DNA of 64,000 nucleotides from Allofournierella sp. (GTDB lineage Bacteria; Bacillota; Clostridia; Oscillospirales; Ruminococcaceae). The stretch is from contig JAHHRU010000008.1 in NCBI GenBank assembly GCA_020025635.1, positions 1 through 64,000 on the forward strand. The letters are read 5' to 3'. The notes under the pieces were generated by a model. The model was not told where the DNA came from, made no database searches, and saw nothing but the letters and a program-made list of their open reading frames with translations. The position numbers and the translations under genes were made by a program. Numbering within the stretch: the first letter of the stretch is position 1; every line of letters starts with the position of its first letter. Positions 60,413-64,000 of this stretch are shown here, piece after piece.

Positions 60413-60446
60413 CTGTTTGTATTTTTTTAAATAATTATACAAACAG
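60413..60446 (-). terminator. Hairpin at the end of the GIY-YIG-GNAT gene
   Basis: CTGTTTGTAT / ATACAAACAG perfect 10-base arms overlapping the stop codon, with an AT-rich loop. No proper T-run follows, so it is a weak terminator candidate or an RNA-stabilising end. Confidence 0.5.
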
Positions 60447-61349
60447 TTTATCAAGGCTGTTTTCTTTTGGGGTTTGGGGCAGCGTGTTTTCCAGATCCTG
60501 CAAAATTTCCTGCCAGCCTTTGCCCATGCGGGCGGCCTCCAAAACAGCGGCCAATTCTTCCTTTTGGGGCTCCCGGGGCTTTTCGCCGGGGGCTTCGTCG
60601 CCTTCCTTTAAAGCAAGGCCCCAATAGCTGATGCCCTGCCAGCCGTTTTTGTATCCGGTGTGTTTCTGCCTGCCCTCACACACAAAGCCCCGGGCCTTAT
60701 GAAAGGCTTCGCTTGCTTCGTTGGGGTCTGCCAGAACGGCGTAGGCGTTCCAATAGCCCTGCCGTGCAAGGCTTGCCAAAAGGGCGGCATACAGCATGGA
60801 GCCCACCCCTTTCCGCCGGGCACCGGGCGCAAGGTAAATGGTGGTTTCCGCATCCCAGCTGTAAGCGCCGCGGCCCGTTTCCCAGGGGTGCGCACACACA
60901 AACCCCAAGGGCTCACCCAGGGCATTGCGGGCAATGAGATAGGGCAGGCGGCGGGAGATCTTGCGGATCTCGGCCCGGTAATCGCTCTCAGAAGGGACCT
61001 CGGTGAGAAAAGAGGCGGTGGAGCTGCGGATATAATATCCGGCAATGCTGCGCACATCGGCCGCATCAGCGGGCACCGCCGGGCGCAGCAGCACAAATTC
61101 CCGGGGCCGAAAGGAAGCGGCCAGCGCTTCCTTTTGTTCTTTGGGAAGCTTTTTCAGCTGGGCTTCCCGGCGGAGGGCAGCCGATTTATCCGGCTGCACC
61201 TCGGCATAGGCAAGGCCCTCGGCCCCGAACGCCTTGGTATAAGCTGCGCCCCGGCCGCCGGTATGGGCGGCGATGCGTTTTTCCAGGTCATTGGTCCAGC
61301 CGGTATACAGGGCCCCGTTTTTGCACCGGGCCATATAAACATACGCCAT
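60435..61349 (-). CDS. GIY-YIG nuclease domain fused to a GNAT acetyltransferase
   Basis: The 304-aa protein has an N-terminal GIY-YIG domain (1-80: YVYMARCKNGALYTGWTNDLEKRIAAHTGGRGAAYTKA, similar to the UPF0213/YhbQ group). A phosphinothricin-type GNAT domain follows (about 87-250: LRPAVPADAADVRSIAGYYI, the acetyl-CoA loop APGARRKGVGSMLYAALL, and the late NAYAVLADPNEASEAFHKARGF). The last 50 residues are charged and helical. It is separated by five bases from the MYG1-family gene on the same strand, so they form an operon. Why a nuclease and an acetyltransferase are joined is unknown. Confidence 0.88.
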   Translation of the reverse strand: MAYVYMARCKNGALYTGWTNDLEKRIAAHTGGRGAAYTKAFGAEGLAYAEVQPDKSAALRREAQLKKLPKEQKEALAASFRPREFVLLRPAVPADAADVRSIAGYYIRSSTASFLTEVPSESDYRAEIRKISRRLPYLIARNALGEPLGFVCAHPWETGRGAYSWDAETTIYLAPGARRKGVGSMLYAALLASLARQGYWNAYAVLADPNEASEAFHKARGFVCEGRQKHTGYKNGWQGISYWGLALKEGDEAPGEKPREPQKEELAAVLEAARMGKGWQEILQDLENTLPQTPKENSLDKLFV

Positions 61350-61354
61350 CTGGT

Positions 61355-62176
61355 TTATCCCTCCAGCTGCTGGGCAAGCCGGCAGGCCTCAATGGCGGTT
61401 TCCTTACTGTCCGCAGTGATGAGGAACCGGCTGGCGTGGCAGAAGCGCAGGCCCTCCAGGCCGCTGCTTGCCTCCAGCTCCTGGGCCGGACGGCCGGCCC
61501 AGATCTGCGGGAAGGGGCACTTGGGCCGCTTTGTGCGGTTGTCGTTCACACACTGGGCCGACCAGCCGCCCCGCTGGCTGGGATAAACCACGAATTCGGC
61601 ATCGGTGCGGTACAGGGCGTTTTTCCAGGGCGCATACCGGCTGAGCACCACAATGCCGTCCTCCATTTTATCATAGGCCTTTTTCACCAGCGCATCGGCC
61701 CGGTTCACGGCATTTGCCATTTCAATGTTGTTTTGCAGGATGACCTTTGCAAACTCCACCGCTTTGGCAAAGCACGCATCCGGGTCCTCCTTCTGGTCCC
61801 ACAGGGGGTTGAAGCTGCCAATGGCATCGGCCAGAAGGCAGCTTTCGCCAGTATTGTCGTTCAGATCCAGCGGCTGAACAAAATTTTCGTCCAGCAGGCG
61901 GGCCTGATGCTCGCCCACAAGGCCGGGGCCCAGCATCCGCCACAGAAGGCCGAATGCCGCATAGGGCACGCCGTTGGCACGCATCTCCCGCTCTGAGCTG
62001 TGATGGTCGAACATCCCATCACCGATATCATAAACGATGCCGTTGAAATCCTCGGGAACGGCAAACCCCCGCTCCACCTTGAAATCCGGCCGCACAATGC
62101 TCAGCAGTGCGGTGGCAAACACGTCGTCGGCATGGAACCGGCCGCCGTGGGTAAATCCTTTTGCAGGTACGATCAT
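61355..62176 (-). CDS. MYG1/UPF0160-family protein
   Basis: The 273-aa protein has the family motifs FTHGGRFHADDVFATALL (metal-binding His/Asp), YDIGDGMFDHHSSE (DHH) and late RGGWSAQCVN. MYG1 proteins have a DHH-like phosphoesterase fold, and the human member has been described as an exonuclease; bacterial members are little studied. It lies directly upstream of the GIY-YIG-GNAT gene. The start ATG at 62176 gives MIVPAKGFTHGG. Confidence 0.88.
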   Translation of the reverse strand: MIVPAKGFTHGGRFHADDVFATALLSIVRPDFKVERGFAVPEDFNGIVYDIGDGMFDHHSSEREMRANGVPYAAFGLLWRMLGPGLVGEHQARLLDENFVQPLDLNDNTGESCLLADAIGSFNPLWDQKEDPDACFAKAVEFAKVILQNNIEMANAVNRADALVKKAYDKMEDGIVVLSRYAPWKNALYRTDAEFVVYPSQRGGWSAQCVNDNRTKRPKCPFPQIWAGRPAQELEASSGLEGLRFCHASRFLITADSKETAIEACRLAQQLEG

Positions 62177-62210
62177 CCTGTAAACGCCCCTTTTCCTTTT
62201 GTTTCCATCC

Positions 62211-62219
62211 AGTATAGCA
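62211..62219 (-). promoter_or_regulatory. Extended -10 promoter of the MYG1-GIY-YIG operon
   Basis: TGC-TATACT on the minus strand, 35 bases before the MYG1 start. No good -35 at standard spacing. Confidence 0.6.
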
Positions 62220-62300
62220 CATCCGGGGGGTAAAAAACAGCAAACCGGAATATAATTGGGAAAGTCTTAACAAAAGTTTCATGCTACCGGCGGTCTCTTA

Positions 62301-62309
62301 TGTTATAAT
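62301..62309 (+). promoter_or_regulatory. Extended -10 promoter of the terminal gene
   Basis: TGT-TATAAT (extended -10), 45 bases upstream of the last gene; -35 poorly conserved. Confidence 0.65.
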
Positions 62310-62353
62310 GAGGGTATTATCGGCAAAATACGACAAACAGGGGGGATTTCATT

Positions 62354-64000
62354 ATGAAAACCCAGGTAAAAAACCGCCGCGTGCTGGCGGCGATCATTGC
62401 GGCTCTGGCAGTTCTGCTGCTGGTGGGGCTGGCCGTTTTGGGCGTTGTGCTGGTGCGGGGCAAAAAATCCCAGACCGCACTCTCCCGGCAGGGAAGCATC
62501 CTTGCAGTGGAGCTGGACAGCGCCTGGGCCGACTTCTTTGCCCAGAAGCACAGCGTGCAGGAACAGACGGATTATCTCACCCAAACGCTGGACCGGGTGA
62601 AAGCCCTTGGCGGCAACACCATCCTTTTGACCGGCCGTGTGGGCGATGACGCCCTGTTCCGGGGCAAGCAGAAGGTGGAGGGCATGCCGGCCACCGCTTC
62701 CCGCATCCAGGCAAACGACGGCATTTTTTCCAAATTCGACCCGCTGGAGGAACTGAGCCGCCGGGCAAAGGAGCAGGACATTTCGGTGGCCCTGCTGGCC
62801 ACCGACCAATGGGGCACCCAGCTGTTTGACGGCTCGGCCCTGCCCCAGTGGCTGGACTGGGTGGCGGACAAGTACCGGCTGCCGGTGTACGGCCCCATGA
62901 GCCAGACCGACCGGCTGGGCTGCCGGGTATTTTCCGGCTATGCGGCCAAATCGCCGGATCTGCTGCGGCTGGACGGTGCGCCCGGCTCGCTTGCGGCGGC
63001 TTACCAGACAAAGCCCGAAAGCGGCGGCCTTATTCTGGGCAGCCTGACCCAGCTGGAAGCCGACCCCTCGGCCTCGGCCCTGCTGTTTACCTATCTTTCG
63101 GCAAAGCCCGAAGAGCTGCCCCAGCTGATGGATAAGCCGGTGCCCCAGGAATTGGGCATCGTGAGCCCCGCCGAAGGGGATAATCTCTGGAGCGACAATG
63201 TATATCTCATCGGCACCAGCGCACCCGACGGCGGCCCTGTTACCGTAAACGGCAAGCCGGTGGGCTACCAGGGCGACAAGGGCGTTTGGGGCATCCTTCT
63301 TCCGGTCGTGCCCGGCGAAAACAACTATTCGGCCGTACAGGGCGGCAAAACCGTTACCGTCACCGTGCAAAAGCCCACCGGCGGCGGCTGGGGCGGCGGC
63401 GGAACTGCCATTCAGTCGGACGGCTCCGTGCCTGCCGAATGGGGCCAGAAGCTGCGCATCACCGAGCCCCTTGCCAGCCTGCTTTCGGACTACGGCAACC
63501 CGGATTCCATCACCATGACCCTTTATCAGGGCGCGGTGGCCGAGGTAGCCAACAGCTACCCCGTGACCCGGGGCAGCAAAAAGTCCCACGTTTATCAGCT
63601 GCAGAACGGCGGCTTCGTCCGCTCGCAGGATTGTGAGCTGCTGCCCCCGGACACCCCCAACGCAGCCTTCACCGGGGCCGTGCACGAAACCGTAGGCCGG
63701 GACGAGGTGATCACCTTCCAGGGCACCGGCACCCCCGCCTACACCCACAGCTGGGAAGGCAATGAGCTGACCCTCACCTTCCTTTCCGCCGGCTGGACCG
63801 GCACCGAGATGCCGGTGAACTTCGGCTTCGGCGGGGCCCTGGCCGAGGCCGGGAACTCGGAAAACAGCATGCTGGTGAAATTCCATTTCAGCGATGTGGA
63901 CCCTTTGTGGGGCTACCATGTGGACTACACCCCCGAGGGCGGCACCCGCATCGTTCTCAAGCACGCCCCCAAGCGCGGTGAGGACCCTGCCCGCCCGCTG
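62354..64000 (+). CDS. Membrane-anchored envelope protein, N-terminal part (probable glycosidase/amidase type), cut by window end
   Basis: An open frame of 549 codons runs off the window. The protein has an N-terminal transmembrane anchor (VLAAIIAALAVLLLVGLAVLGVVLV). A domain resembling the start of GHL10-type glycosidase-like barrels follows (ILAVELDSAWADFF, LDRVKALGGNTILLTG), then Ig-like segments (SPAEGDNLWSDNVYLIGTSAP, PVTVNGKPVGYQGDKGVWGILLPVVPGEN). Its final visible part (WGYHVDYTPEGGTRIVLKHAPK) is like the segment that precedes an amidase_3 domain in clostridial wall hydrolases, but no catalytic domain is in view. Start ATG at 62354 follows a run of G. Confidence 0.65.
   Translation, partial: MKTQVKNRRVLAAIIAALAVLLLVGLAVLGVVLVRGKKSQTALSRQGSILAVELDSAWADFFAQKHSVQEQTDYLTQTLDRVKALGGNTILLTGRVGDDALFRGKQKVEGMPATASRIQANDGIFSKFDPLEELSRRAKEQDISVALLATDQWGTQLFDGSALPQWLDWVADKYRLPVYGPMSQTDRLGCRVFSGYAAKSPDLLRLDGAPGSLAAAYQTKPESGGLILGSLTQLEADPSASALLFTYLSAKPEELPQLMDKPVPQELGIVSPAEGDNLWSDNVYLIGTSAPDGGPVTVNGKPVGYQGDKGVWGILLPVVPGENNYSAVQGGKTVTVTVQKPTGGGWGGGGTAIQSDGSVPAEWGQKLRITEPLASLLSDYGNPDSITMTLYQGAVAEVANSYPVTRGSKKSHVYQLQNGGFVRSQDCELLPPDTPNAAFTGAVHETVGRDEVITFQGTGTPAYTHSWEGNELTLTFLSAGWTGTEMPVNFGFGGALAEAGNSENSMLVKFHFSDVDPLWGYHVDYTPEGGTRIVLKHAPKRGEDPARPL

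Overview
The window looks like the chromosome of a GC-rich gut Clostridia of the Oscillospiraceae/Ruminococcaceae type (Faecalibacterium, Gemmiger or Subdoligranulum relatives). This is inferred from high-GC coding sequence, AGGAGG-type ribosome sites, Firmicutes-style promoters and terminators, endospore genes (spoIIP, gpr, spoVAC/AD/AE), and a Bacillus-like order of rpsT divergent from gpr-spoIIP. The genus cannot be fixed from sequence reading alone.

1-18.9 kb is mostly housekeeping. It holds the spore genes, a GH29 alpha-fucosidase, pyrB-pyrI, an MgtC-family protein, prmA-rsmE, a VanY-like D,D-carboxypeptidase, a large M14 peptidase lipoprotein, a DegV protein, a two-component system whose operon ends in a small sigma-like gene, and an XRE regulator with a membrane protein.

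18.9-41.7 kb is a catabolic locus for sulfated, uronic-acid-containing glycans (glycosaminoglycan-like). It contains a heparinase II/III-type lyase, a beta-propeller glycosidase-like protein, KduI, KduD, a KDPG aldolase fused to a VOC domain, a KDG kinase, three Cys-type sulfatases with their radical-SAM maturase, an SGNH hydrolase, a family-1 ABC importer (binding protein and two permeases) and a DUF5107/TPR protein. Control is probably by a LacI-type regulator that carries an extra solute-binding-protein-like domain. The lyase and all three sulfatases lack visible signal peptides. The logic therefore seems to be import of sulfated oligosaccharides, cytoplasmic desulfation and lysis, then KduI/KduD to KdgK to Eda. 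No GH88-type unsaturated glucuronyl hydrolase and no ABC ATPase are in the window.

41.67-44.25 kb is an AT-rich insert (GNAT acetyltransferase, small membrane protein, broken alpha/beta hydrolase). It is bounded by two inverted copies of a roughly 43-bp repeat, each lying between a gene end and its terminator.

44.2-56.1 kb is mixed: an SDR dehydrogenase with an APC transporter, a DUF4230 protein, chorismate mutase, an ECF S-component, an M42 peptidase, an MMPL/RND exporter translationally coupled to a GLUG-repeat surface protein, and a second propeller glycosidase-like gene.

56.3-59.9 kb is the most unusual segment. It is a compact cassette of two diverged DGQHR-type (DndB-like) proteins around an HNH endonuclease gene, with two 31-bp inverted repeats of identical design flanking the promoter, next to a tRNA-Ser gene. 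It could be a DNA-modification-related or antiviral module. No dnd, dpd or recombinase gene is visible.

The end of the window has tRNA-Ser(CGA), a GIY-YIG-GNAT fusion with a MYG1-family gene, and the start of a long membrane-anchored envelope protein cut by the window edge. No rRNA, CRISPR array or transposase was seen.
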